Positions 34,473 to 44,760 of a stretch of DNA of 64,000 nucleotides are shown one piece after another. The notes below the pieces were generated by a model that made no database searches, was not told the origin of the DNA, and saw only the letters and a program-made list of their open reading frames with translations. Source of the DNA: Thozetella sp. PMI_491 (taxonomy: Eukaryota; Ascomycota; Sordariomycetes; Chaetosphaeriales; Chaetosphaeriaceae); assembly GCA_021432635.1 (NCBI GenBank), contig MU270116.1, positions 62,001 to 126,000 on the forward strand, in the 5' to 3' direction. A program made the translations under genes and the position numbers. Numbering within the stretch: position 1 is the first letter of the stretch; each line of letters opens with the position of its first letter.

Positions 34473-35654
34473 TCAGATGCGCAGGCCAGCCTCCTTCATG
34501 AGGGGTAGGATCTTGCGGCCGAAGTAGTCGAGGTCGGGCTTAAAATCGTAGAAGTTGAGCTGCACGCCATCGATTCCGATGCGGTGGAGGGCCGCTAGCT
34601 TCTCCACCACCAGCTCGGGCGAGCCAATAATCTCGATATTGCCGCCTAGGTTGAGCCCTTGCTTGTGCCGAGAGTCCTTGCGCCCGCGCCAGGCGTGGGC
34701 GTCGCTGTCGTATGCCCCCGCGCTGTTGCCGAATTTCCTCTTGCTCCCCACCTTGACGTCGCACCCGTTCACGATGCTCTGTGCATACGCCTCGGCTTCC
34801 TCGGTAGTGTCCCGGGACACGATGACGGGGTTGATGATGGTCTTGATCGTACGGCCCTGAGCTTTTGCAGCGGCTTTGATGGTGGCGATATGCTCGGGGA
34901 GTGTCTCCAGCGCACTATCGATATGCGAGCCGCCTGGCGACGTGATGAAGATTAGGTCCGAGTACTTGGAGGCGAATTCGATGCCGGCCGGTGACCCTGT
35001 GGCGTTGACGAGGACTGGGCGGCCGTATATGGGCTTAGGCGTAACCCAGGCATTCTCGAGGGACCAAGGAGAGACCTTACCCTGGTACGAGATATTCTCC
35101 GTCTCCCCCCACAGGCTGTTGACTACGTCGAAAAGCTCCGCGGTCATGTCATAACGCTTATCGTGCTCGATCCTCTGCCACCCGAACATCTCGTGCTCGA
35201 TGGCGCGGTGGCCCGTCACGATGTTGATCCCCCAGCGGCCCTTCGCGATATGGTCCAGCGTTGCGCCGTACTTGGCGATGTGCAGGGGATGCAGAGGCCC
35301 GTAGAGGACGTGCATCGTAGATATGAGGATTATCTTGCTCGTCGCCGCAGCCATGGCGCCGAGGGCTACGAAGGCATCGAGCGACGACTCGCCGTCATAG
35401 CCGCCTTTGGGCAGCCACTGCGTGCGGCTGAACGCGAGCTCGAAGCCGAGCTCCTCGGCCTTGCGGACTAGGTCCAGATTATAATCAAAGGTCCAGGTAT
35501 TTGACGTGGGATAGCTGGAGAGCCGGATGTCCTGTAAGCTGAGGAACAGGCCCAAAAGCAGTGGTTGCTTCGCCGCTTTGCTTAAAGGGCTATTCTCAAA
35601 GTCCCATGGGCCTTTCAAGACGGGGCCGCCTTCACGCACCGACACAGCCGACAT
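34473..35654 (-). CDS. FMN-dependent luciferase-like monooxygenase (SsuD/SfnG-type)
   Basis: A single exon of 393 residues. It has the luciferase-like TIM-barrel pattern: NLDLVRKAEELGFELAF near residue 60, AMAAATSKIILISTMH, HPLHIAKYGATLDHIAKGRWGINIVTG, the HDKRYDMTAELFDV helix, GRPVLVNATGSPAG and IIGSPELVVEKLAAL. These blocks are shared by bacterial alkanesulfonate monooxygenase SsuD and dimethylsulfone monooxygenase SfnG, which use reduced FMN to cleave C-S bonds and release sulfite or sulfinate. Nitrilotriacetate-type relatives share much of this, so the substrate class is not certain. Neighbouring ACS permease and TauD-like enzymes favour sulfonates. A flavin reductase would be needed and none is visible nearby. 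Confidence 0.88.
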   Translation of the reverse strand: MSAVSVREGGPVLKGPWDFENSPLSKAAKQPLLLGLFLSLQDIRLSSYPTSNTWTFDYNLDLVRKAEELGFELAFSRTQWLPKGGYDGESSLDAFVALGAMAAATSKIILISTMHVLYGPLHPLHIAKYGATLDHIAKGRWGINIVTGHRAIEHEMFGWQRIEHDKRYDMTAELFDVVNSLWGETENISYQGKVSPWSLENAWVTPKPIYGRPVLVNATGSPAGIEFASKYSDLIFITSPGGSHIDSALETLPEHIATIKAAAKAQGRTIKTIINPVIVSRDTTEEAEAYAQSIVNGCDVKVGSKRKFGNSAGAYDSDAHAWRGRKDSRHKQGLNLGGNIEIIGSPELVVEKLAALHRIGIDGVQLNFYDFKPDLDYFGRKILPLMKEAGLRI

Positions 35655-38194
35655 GTCTACTAGTGCTTAAAGAATCCTCTAAGGGCTGAAGTGTATTCCT
35701 ACAGCACTGACAGCGGGCAGCTCACTTATATTTCTCCTGCTCCTCATGTCCGGATATGGGATTGCTAATGCGTGATTGGGTACTGTATTGATGGCGAGCG
35801 ACTGGGGGTTGATGTCGAGATCTCCCGAAGGCTCGGTAAGCAGACCAAAATCTTGCAGGCTGCCGCTCTTCAATCGAACTCGCCCGTCGAAATAAGCCCA
35901 TAACACGCAGGGTTCGGCCATTTCGGTGCCTCCACTACCCTAATCATGGAATATGGGTACTGGACGTTTCTCCTTTAGGTGCGAGGAGATCGGCATTGAC
36001 TATCCCCGTTTCACGAAATTCGAAAATGCAACATTACGGCTCTGTCAGCGGGCTCAAGTTGTGAATACGAAAGAGAAAGCCGGCTTCCCGATTGCCTAGA
36101 TATAGCTGTGGCCTATGAAATGCAGAGGGACTGGAAAGGGATGGGAGGTGGGTAACGCACATCTCGTGCGGTCACGTTGAGGACTTCAGGGTGGTGGATC
36201 GGGTGGTGTGGAACAAAGATGCACACAAGTTCCTGCTCACCATTCCGATAGAATTCTCCCTTCTGTATTACCATAGCAGACTTATGATCGCGACATGAGA
36301 GCCTAGTGTCGCATCTGAAAATTTGAATGCAAACATTCTTAAAAACCTGGTGTTACAGGGCTCACACCGGCCAGGTCCTCCGTATGAGATACAATAACGG
36401 GATGTTGCTCCGACAGATTCTCGATGAGATCCTAAGAGCGAATACGTACAAATTTAAGGTACGTATGACACAACCTGGCCAACTGCGAGCAAGTAACACT
36501 CACCCGAGGGGGCACTTAGATACGTCTAGCCTGTTATGTCTTGGTAAGATTTTGGAGGCCTCTGGACAGCCCTACGTTTCCTCAATGCATCTTGTAAAAT
36601 GAACAACCGAACGCGGCATCCACAAAACGCGAGCGTGGCTGGTACCTTGAGGTTATCAGGCATAATTGGGTGAAAGAATGGTGGCGTGCATCTGCAACAG
36701 GCCAGCCAATCAAGCGCAAGGGGCACAATTTTGGCACAAATGTGCCAAACTACAACGCCAGAGTCTTGAGTGTCCAGTGTAATTCCTCGTTGGAGGTGGC
36801 ATAGGTTAACATGTGCTGTGTCACTCGGGGCAACTGACAGTATGAAGGACTTGCTGTATCTTTGTCAACAGTCCAACGGCGACAGAAAACGAGCAGCTTG
36901 TGGCCTAGGGAACGAATATTAAATGGAGGGCAGCCACTTGGTAGCATTGGTCTTGGGGTGGGACATAATTCTCCATCGCCCAGCAAATCTGAAAAAAATA
37001 AAAAATAACATCCCCCTTCCCTGTGCCACTGATGTCCTCCAAGTACGACCCACAACCGGCGATAGGCAGAAACACGGGGTAAGTTTCCTTTCCAGGGCGA
37101 TGGTCCGGAAGCATACTTTCTTACCGGGAGACGAGCCGCAGCAAGGTAAACCATGCAAAAAGGCTTGATGCATATCTCAACTCTCCGGCAACCGTTTCGG
37201 GGCGTCTCATCTCCGCACAGACTACTTGGTCTCACGGGTCAGCAGCGGCAACATTAGCAAAGAAGAAAGCGGACACGCAGCAGTTTCTTGAGAAATGGCG
37301 GGAACAGTTTGAAGCGGCGAGCGCAGAGAGCAAATAAATGTCACGAAAACTGTACGGAAATGTGTTGCGTTTTTGGAGTGTGGCGGCAATCTAAGGCGGA
37401 GGACCTGAGGAGCATTAATTTCCAGGGTACTACGCATGGCAGTGATAAGCATTCGACATGCTCGCCGCTATCATGGTATTTGTTACTGCTGGTCTAATGC
37501 TGGTCGCACGGCTCTGGATACTGGAATCGGGGAGATATGGCGGATTTTTCTTTCGCTGGCTGGAGTGGATAAGCTAGCTAGGTAGTATAGCTTTTTAGAT
37601 TAGCCCTATAAGTCCCCCCCGCCAAGCCAGCTATAAGTAGGAAGAAGCTCGCTGGCCCTGACCAAGGCACGAAGGGGGCGTCCATCTATCTAGCTATCTA
37701 CCGATCAACTGGGTTTCACAGCTTTCAACCTATTTTTTTCTTGGCACCCTCGATACCAGACAGACACTAAGACGACTACGTACGTTCGTTCGTTCTAAGC
37801 TGCTGTGACCGTGACGGGGGTTCGCCCCATCTATTATCGCACTTCTTTAGCCCTGGTCGGACCAGATATGTATTTGGCTTGGTTGATATCGTCGCCGTTC
37901 TCTCCTACTATCACTAGGCTTACGCTGCTCCAGCGGCCCTGCCTTAGAGCCGTATGTGGTGGTTTCGTCGCTGCTTCGTTGCGTGCTCCACGTCTTCAAT
38001 ACTAGCTGCGGTATACCGTATAGGAAATATCAGGGAGGCTTGACATTATCACAGCGTTTTCTATGATGTTCTTGGTGGTTCTCACTTGGGGAGCTTTGGC
38101 AAAACCATTTGAAATCTTGGCAGCGACGGCTGGGTGAAAGGGAGGGGGGCTTAGTAAGGATGGTGGCGATATTACCGAGCTTATTAGAAGCCAG

Positions 38195-38252
38195 CCTTAT
38201 TAACTTAAGGTCTCCTATTAGTTTTAGGGCTTGTTCTCTGGCGTGTCGCCTT
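38195..38252. repeat. Repeat copy A, A/T-shifted (RIP-like)
   Basis: This 58-bp segment aligns without gaps to 38634-38691 at 47 of 58 positions. Of 11 differences, nine are transitions, and all nine have A or T in this copy. Confidence 0.75.
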
Positions 38253-38274
38253 CATAATACGATAATATTAGTAT

Positions 38275-38277
<3 letters not shown>

Positions 38278-38306
<29 letters not shown>
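38278..38306. repeat. Homopolymer of 29 T
   Basis: An uninterrupted run of 29 thymines on the plus strand just after repeat copy A. It could be a poly(A) tail remnant of a retroposed element on the minus strand, but no element body is recognisable. Confidence 0.85.
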
Positions 38307-38312
<6 letters not shown>

Positions 38313-38633
38313 CTAAGATATGAAACTTATAATACCGCAGTATCCAGAACCGGGAATCGTTCGACGAGCAAGGCTAAGGGGCGAGAAAGTGGTGAGATTC
38401 TAGAGGATCGAGCTAGTACTACAGTAGGTACAGGGCTGATTCTTGAGGCCCTTACTGCACGTGAGGGCCTCACACGTGATAAGGAAATCCCCTGGGCTTC
38501 CTAGCCCTTTCTGGGGGCTTTCCTGAGTAAGTCCGGTCAGACTCTTACGTGTCTTCCACGTCAGAGGGCTGCTTCCGGCGGTCCTATTACCAGGTGCCGG
38601 TCCTAGCAGCTTGCCTTGCTGACTTAGAGTCTA

Positions 38634-38691
38634 CCTTGTTGACTCAGGGTCTCCTGCTGGTTTCAGGGCTGGTTCCCTGGCGTGGCGCCTT
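38634..38691. repeat. Repeat copy B, G/C-richer
   Basis: Partner of 38195-38252, same orientation, about 440 bp downstream. An additional shorter match (CCTTGCTGACTTAGAG) starts 20 bp earlier at 38614, so the unit itself is locally duplicated. Confidence 0.75.
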
Positions 38692-38841
38692 TACAAAGTG
38701 CTAATTTCAGGCTTCTACCATAAATTGTGTGTTTCCTTGTGCTGGCGTAGCCTGTATATACTCTATTATATAGTGCTCTACTCTGTGTAGCTTGCCACTA
38801 TCCACTATACTGATCAACTAGATTCTTCGTTCCATTTTCTT

Positions 38842-41800
38842 CTAGTGGAAGTCGAACTCGTCCTCGTGACCTTGACGAGGCGAAACGCCTGGAGCCAATA
38901 GCCCGTTAAAATCGAGTGTTGAATCAGAATAACCAGGTAGCCTAGGTTCCCGGCTGCGTTCGGCCAACGGTACCTCAGACGCATCAGAGTCGAAATATTG
39001 GCCGATGGGAAGAGCAGTAAAGGTTTCCAGTTCAACGCCCTCATACAAAGGCGCCAGTCTATCATCAGCTGTAATTGCTAATTGCTCCATTGCAGCCTGC
39101 TGATGTAGCGGCAGATCAGTTCCATAGTACTGAAATTGCGAAGACAGGGTCGTTGGTAGCATTCCACTGTCGGCAGACACTGCGGATTCCGCTTCGGGAC
39201 GCTCTGGCGTGTCCCGGGTAATCTCCCGACTACCTGAACCAGCCGTTGGGGTAGGTGCGGATGGTGAGAAAATCGATTGACCGATGATAAACCCTTGAGC
39301 TAAAAGATTCAAGGCCTGCATCGAAACTTGTCGAAGAAGGCCATTTCCTGGAGGACAGATTCCGCTGCGTTCAAGCTCCCGGGCTAAGATATCTGGGCCA
39401 TGCAAGTTACAATATTCTAGGAAGCGGTTGAGATCTGCAGACATTTCCGGCACCAGATACGGAGAGTTCGGGCGCGGGTGGGTCTCGAACAATATATCCC
39501 AAATCCTGTACCACTGTTCCACTTCTGTCTTTCCGGTTTGGCGCCGCTGGAGAGCTTTTGTCTGCTGGCTTGTGATGCCTTCTAGCTGCGCGCTAGGTTC
39601 TGACGGCGAGCATAGGCCAGATTCACGTCTGACGTGTGAAGTAAAGGTGTCGTTGCTTGGGAAGGTAGCCAGGCAACAGGGGCAATAAAACTCCGGAGTG
39701 TGGTTTCGGGCAAGATGCTGTTTAACGCGCTTAATTGTGATGAGCTTCTTGCCAAAGCAAGAGCTGTATTGAGACCCGTCTCGTTTCCAGAAGGGACAAG
39801 CAAGTATTTTGGATACCTCTTCTGTGTCATAAGGCTCCGTGGATATCGATGGGGGGTTGCACCAGTCATCATCGTCAGGGTTATTCCCTCTAACTCGCTT
39901 TCTACTATAGGAAGAGCCTCCGAAGACTTGTATACTTCTCTTAGTATTAGTGGCTGATTCCTGAGATGGTATGTCTCTTGTTGGCCTTGTGGCTTCATGC
40001 GATGGTGCTGTTTGAGTAACTATTTGGTATTGGGATACCAATTGGCATGCCACCTTGTCTATAATTAGACGCATTGAGTCATTGGACTCAAATAGGGTAT
40101 CTTCGAAATCTGAGCTATCAGATATTGACAACATGTCATTGTCGATGGAATTGTTTGTAGTTTTGCGGAGAAAATTAGAGATCTCAGGGTGCCTCGACAC
40201 GTAACTTGACGAGCTTATTTTGGGTTGTCCTCCATCCCTCTCGAGGGCAGGGGGGGCGTAATCGCGGACGAGCTGCCCAAGTTTAGCAGCCACATCGCGC
40301 GCCGCTGCACGCTTTGTTTCATCAATGACGAGCATCTCGGTCACAGCGTAGCGGAGAAGCTCGTTCAGTCCGGCAGGGCAGTCTGATCTGTCTCGGAGGT
40401 CCTCAACCCACTCGATTACCTCCTGCTTGACCACAGCCGTCTTCTTGTCGCCCGGAACGACAATGAAGTACGCGTCCTCGCTCATCACGCCGTCATTGGG
40501 GTCTGTTTTGCCGCGGCGTGAAGGAAACTCATAGTTGGCCGACATCGAGCCGCGGAGGAACCAGGTGACGAATTCAATCCAAGTGCATCCGAGGGCCCAT
40601 ATATCAGCCTTGCGGCCGATCTTGTGGCCCTCTAATGTATACTCCGGGGCTCGATATGTGGGAGAATGTTTAGCCTGCCAGTTATTCGAGTTAGATCTCG
40701 ACCGCATACGATGGGTCCTTGCGACGCCAAAGTCGGAGAACAAAAATGTTCCAACCTCGTCGCAACCAACATGGTTCGCAAACCAGAGGATGTTTTCGGG
40801 TTTGATGTCTCCATGTCGCCCATACAAATCCTCTACGTTCGTTTTGCTGCCATCCTGGGGGTCTTCGCTGTCGTGGTGTATGAAGGAGAGAGTATCGGCG
40901 AGCTTCTTGGATTGAGATAACAACCAGCCTTCAGTAAAATGAGGAGGCCGTCGGGGGTGTTGCTCCCAGAGACTTCTCAAGTCTCCAGATGCCCATGGAA
41001 AGAGCAAGCAGTATTCGACGTCGCCGTGCTCATTCTTTTTCTCCCAGCTACACAGCATAGGGCTGATGGCAAGCCGGCCCCGTCCTTTCTCATTCCAAAT
41101 CTTCCAGAAGTAAATCTCAGATATGAAGTCCCGTCGGCTGACCTTCTGCTTGAGCGTCTTTCTCGCGTACCAGCGTTCCTTATGCTGAAACTATAGTAAT
41201 CAGTTAGTACTAGTACCTGCACATTTCTTGCGATTCCATGGCTCAGCACGAACCTGGAATGTGCCAAATCCATCACATCGAGGGTCGAGCTTGATTTTAG
41301 AAACGGTGCTATGACCACCGTCGATGGGGTCTATCGTGTGAACACTTATCAAAGCGCTGCCGGTTGAGACCCTTGAATTAGGGACTATGTCGTTGATTGG
41401 AATGTTGCAGTTTTTGTCGAATGTATAGTGAAGGGTATCGCCGTCTGTGTTGAATGCGAAGAATGGAACCAAGTAAGTACGTTGTCTGTCTATAAACATC
41501 TTCCAGTCGGTCCTTCTCATGCCGTTGACCGACAACCAGAAATCCTCCTGAGACAGTGATTTCGCACCAGGCTGGCCCTTATGTTGCTCGAACTTGAGCG
41601 GGAGAACCAAATCATCGGCGTTATTAGCCATGAAATCGACGATGTGCTGCTCCTGGCGTATCATGAGGAGGATGGCGAATATCTGTTGATATGATTGGCA
41701 GATCTTCGCGGTTAGGTCCTCCACATCGCACTGCCTAGGGCGATTGGGATTTTCCATGACTTTGATGAGGCATCTATAAATTAGCTGGGGTCGATCACAA

Positions 41801-42051
41801 AGAGCCACGTCGAGTCCTGACGGATACGTGACTGATTCCCCAGAATAGAGGGTAGATTCGGCTGCCTCTAATCTCCCAAGTAACTGCTCGTCTGGACTGC
41901 AGTCTGTACCAGCTAGGTTGATTCTAGTGCGCTCTTCACGCAGCTCCACGGAGTTTCCATTAGCACGACGCCATATTCTAGCGAGCGCTGCCCCTCTGTC
42001 GCGACAATACGTCAGCTTCCCTTCCTCCTTTTTCTGCTGGATAGTATCCAT
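38842..42051 (-). CDS. Protein kinase fused to C2H2-type zinc fingers
   Basis: Exons 41254-42051 and 38842-41184 (69-bp intron) give 1046 residues. The first 250 residues are of no recognised family. The splice creates the kinase N-lobe: GFGTFQ then YARKTL with Lys275 as the ATP lysine, and Glu289 in helix C. The catalytic loop is HGDIKPEN (Asp392, Lys394, Asn397), with Gly in place of the usual Arg, making it a non-RD kinase. DFG is at 417-419, APEY follows, and the kinase part ends about 570. After an acidic linker come two Cys/His clusters (about 729-760 and 767-785), resembling C2H2 fingers of fungal NACHT- or kinase-linked proteins. All catalytic residues are present. An upstream exon spliced at a CAG just before 42066 cannot be excluded. 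Function unknown. Confidence 0.85.
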
Positions 42052-42162
42052 GGTCTCACTGAAGAGCTGCAAGAATGGACTGCTTCTCGATTAGTTTTGA
42101 ACCGGCATACATGCTAGTAATGCTCCACCTACCGCGCGATAATCCTGAATAGGTAGGCACCT

Positions 42163-42180
42163 GGGGGGGGGAGGGGGGGG
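42163..42180. repeat. G9-A-G8 tract
   Basis: Two guanine runs separated by a single A lie about 110 bp upstream of the kinase start codon. A quadruplex-forming or length-variable tract is possible. Confidence 0.8.
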
Positions 42181-43771
42181 AGAAGGGAACCAAAGGGATG
42201 GAGCGGGGATGTTGAATTGAATACCGTCTGGCGGGGCCAACCCCGCACGAGGCATGGGATCCAAGATATAGCTCGTCGAAGCCTTGCTACGTATCAACGT
42301 CCACCTCGCAGCTTGCCCCACCCAGGCTGCGCGCGGCGGCAAAAGCAGAAGAACCAATGATTGGCCGTCTCCGCTCAAAGCATGCCTCTACGGCCTCTCC
42401 TGTACACTGCAAACTAGGCAGCCAAGGCAACAACTCTTCCCAAGCACCCTGAATCCGGAAGTGTGTGGTTAATTGTACATTTCATCTCCTGCTCGCCGGA
42501 TCCATCATCGGTGGCCGACCTTGGGTATAGCGGCTATGTGCCGTTGCTGGTCCTAAAAAGCGCGCAGCAGTGTAGAGTGGCACACCCGAACTTGGCAACC
42601 GCTTCGGCACAAACGTATTCTGTGTGTAGATGTAGGTATCAATCAGACAACATGTTTCCGTTAGGAGCTACGGTCTGGATGGAACGAGAAAAACTTAAAC
42701 TTGAGCAGCCTTCTTCGCTGTATGTCATCATCCCTCTGATCCCGCTTCCTCCTGCTGGAGGTTCCGGCCCCCACCTTCTCGCCGAAGAGCTCACTCTTTC
42801 GAGGCCATCTGAATACGCATGACTACACTGATGGCAGGTGGTCGGCAGGAATAGTGTCAATCCTGGGACATCAATTGACGCAGGCGTTTATTGTTGGCGG
42901 AACAATATCTTGCAGAATTGTACTCAATTTACCGCGCGCCTACTGGGAAAATCGCTTGCAAGGCTACAGTTGGTTCATGGGAGAGAAGTCATCGTCAAAA
43001 TTTTAACCCAAGATAAGCAGTAGTGTGAAATTAACCACGAGACTAGGGGCTGGCCTCCCAGTGGAAAACGTGTTGAGATCTGCGAGAATCCGCCACCAGC
43101 AGCGGGGATCTGGGTTGAGAAACACGGGTGCTGCATATTCTAGCACCGGAAGTGCTACCAACCACATTCAATTACGGCCAACCATGCACTGCCACGTTGC
43201 CAGCCTGCTGCCCTGTACAAGCCCCAAAGCCCAAGTCTGCTGTATGGCTCACCGGCTGGGCTGACCACATTTTCCTTGGTTCGCATCCTTCAGAGAAAGA
43301 GAGGTTTCTGTAATGGTCGAATTGGTCGATCTATGTTGCAACTAGACGAAGTGCTCCAATTATTTGCGTCCTAATGCTCGCCCGCCCTGCTTTACGCAGG
43401 TTTGCTGTCCGAGGAAAGAGCGCGACGAGAGCCTGTCGAGAGGGAATGTCGGGAAGGGCAGGACAAGTTTGTACTTACCTAGGTATGTAGAAAGGGATCA
43501 AAGGCGCCACAAAGAAACCCTCGCCGCAGATATGCCAGCCAACCTGCCCCTGCTCATGCGTGCCTAATATTTTCCGATAAGGGTACATCGCACGCCCCGG
43601 TCGAACGTCTTCGAGCGGCAGTAGCTTTACGCCACCCACAAGGGTACATGGGTGGTAATCGATTACCGTAATATAGGAACGACCCAGGTTGGCCGACATT
43701 TTGCCACCACCTTCGCCACCGAGCCCAGCTGTTCTTTTTGATTCGAACTTCAATGACTACCTCAGAACACC

Positions 43772-44002
43772 ATGGGCCACGGACCAAGGCCTCAGAGCGA
43801 TCTCACCCTCAACAATTCAGTCAAGGCGGAGTACATTGAGCAGAAGAGGCTGGTTGAGTTTCTGCGGATAGAGTTCCCCGAGAACAACTTCCGGGTGAAG
43901 GTGCGCGATTATGGTCTTTCACCACGCCGCCTGGGAATGTATCGATCACCGTATGAAGCATTGGCCCTCTCCAACGTGGGGGTTGCTACTGACAAGCGTT
44001 AG
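43772..44002 (+). CDS. Possible small protein (76 residues)
   Basis: An ATG in good context (ACACCATGG) opens a 76-codon frame whose middle looks protein-like: AEYIEQKRLVEFLRIEFPENN is an amphipathic helix followed by RVKVRDYGL. I recognise no family. It could be a fragment of a larger decayed gene or a real small gene. It is listed because its composition differs from the surrounding non-coding DNA. Confidence 0.25.
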   Translation: MGHGPRPQSDLTLNNSVKAEYIEQKRLVEFLRIEFPENNFRVKVRDYGLSPRRLGMYRSPYEALALSNVGVATDKR

Positions 44003-44760
44003 AATAAGGAATTGACACCTCATGGGTACCATATCAGAAGGAGATGATAGCTAGGAGTTGGCTTATAATACTGCTTAGCGGATCTAAGCATAGCGAGGGC
44101 GTCGAGGCTACATCTAGCATCTCTAAAAACATCAAGCGATTCTGCGTCACAACCCAATAAGCGCATTATGAGACATCGCTACAACCAAGGCAAAACAGTA
44201 CTTTATTGACTTGCATCATTCATAGTTGTCGCTCTGGGAATTTGTTCAAGGGAGGTTCGGAGTGTGGGATCAGAGGGACATCCCGCTCATCTTATGATGC
44301 CACGTTTCTTATGTCCCAGCGTTGAAGGAAACGAAGCTGTTGTTGCTTCAGTCTCGATGTCACTTTGTCTAAAATAAATATTACAAAAAATGAAGAGTAT
44401 AGGTATACTTGCTAAAATCGAGTATCGAAGTTGATGCAAATCATATTCTCAAAACGACGAGGTATTCGTCGGAGCTTGGTACGAATTCCTCTGCTGCAAA
44501 GGTCTACTATAGTAGCTAGCATCGAAGGTTAGAGATTTTGATCTTTGCCATCTCCTAAAGGAACTCCACCTTTGGCTTCCCTTGCTTATCTTGCTGCGTT
44601 CAAATGCCAGGCCAGAGGTTGTGGATGCCGTGACTTCGTTTCATCTTTAATCCAAGACGGAGCCAGGTACAATGTCAACAGAGTTCAGTGAAGACCATGA
44701 AATAGACAACCGCAAATGTGACTAGTACCTAAGAAAAATCCCACGGGTAAATAATGGCTA

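Larger units (their letters stand above)
35655..38841. other. Long gene-poor interval (3.2 kb)
   Basis: The first part is the upstream region of the FMN monooxygenase; an 80-codon frame at 35679-35921 (minus) could be an upstream ORF but has no recognisable family. Beyond 37500 the sequence becomes AT-rich with TAGCTA-type motifs, a T29 run and the RIP-like repeat pair. No intact transposon gene was found. Confidence 0.5.
42052..44760. other. Long gene-poor interval (2.7 kb)
   Basis: This lies between two leftward genes: it holds the promoter of the kinase gene and the downstream region of the HET gene. It includes a G-rich tract (42163-42180) and a small possible gene at 43772. No other supported gene. 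Confidence 0.5.

Noticed and set aside
36750-37235. 161-codon minus-strand frame
   Set aside because: Low-information composition, no domain, lies in gene-poor DNA.
38195-38691. Repeat pair plus T29 run as an intact transposon
   Set aside because: No terminal repeats, target-site duplication or transposase/reverse-transcriptase frame could be found.
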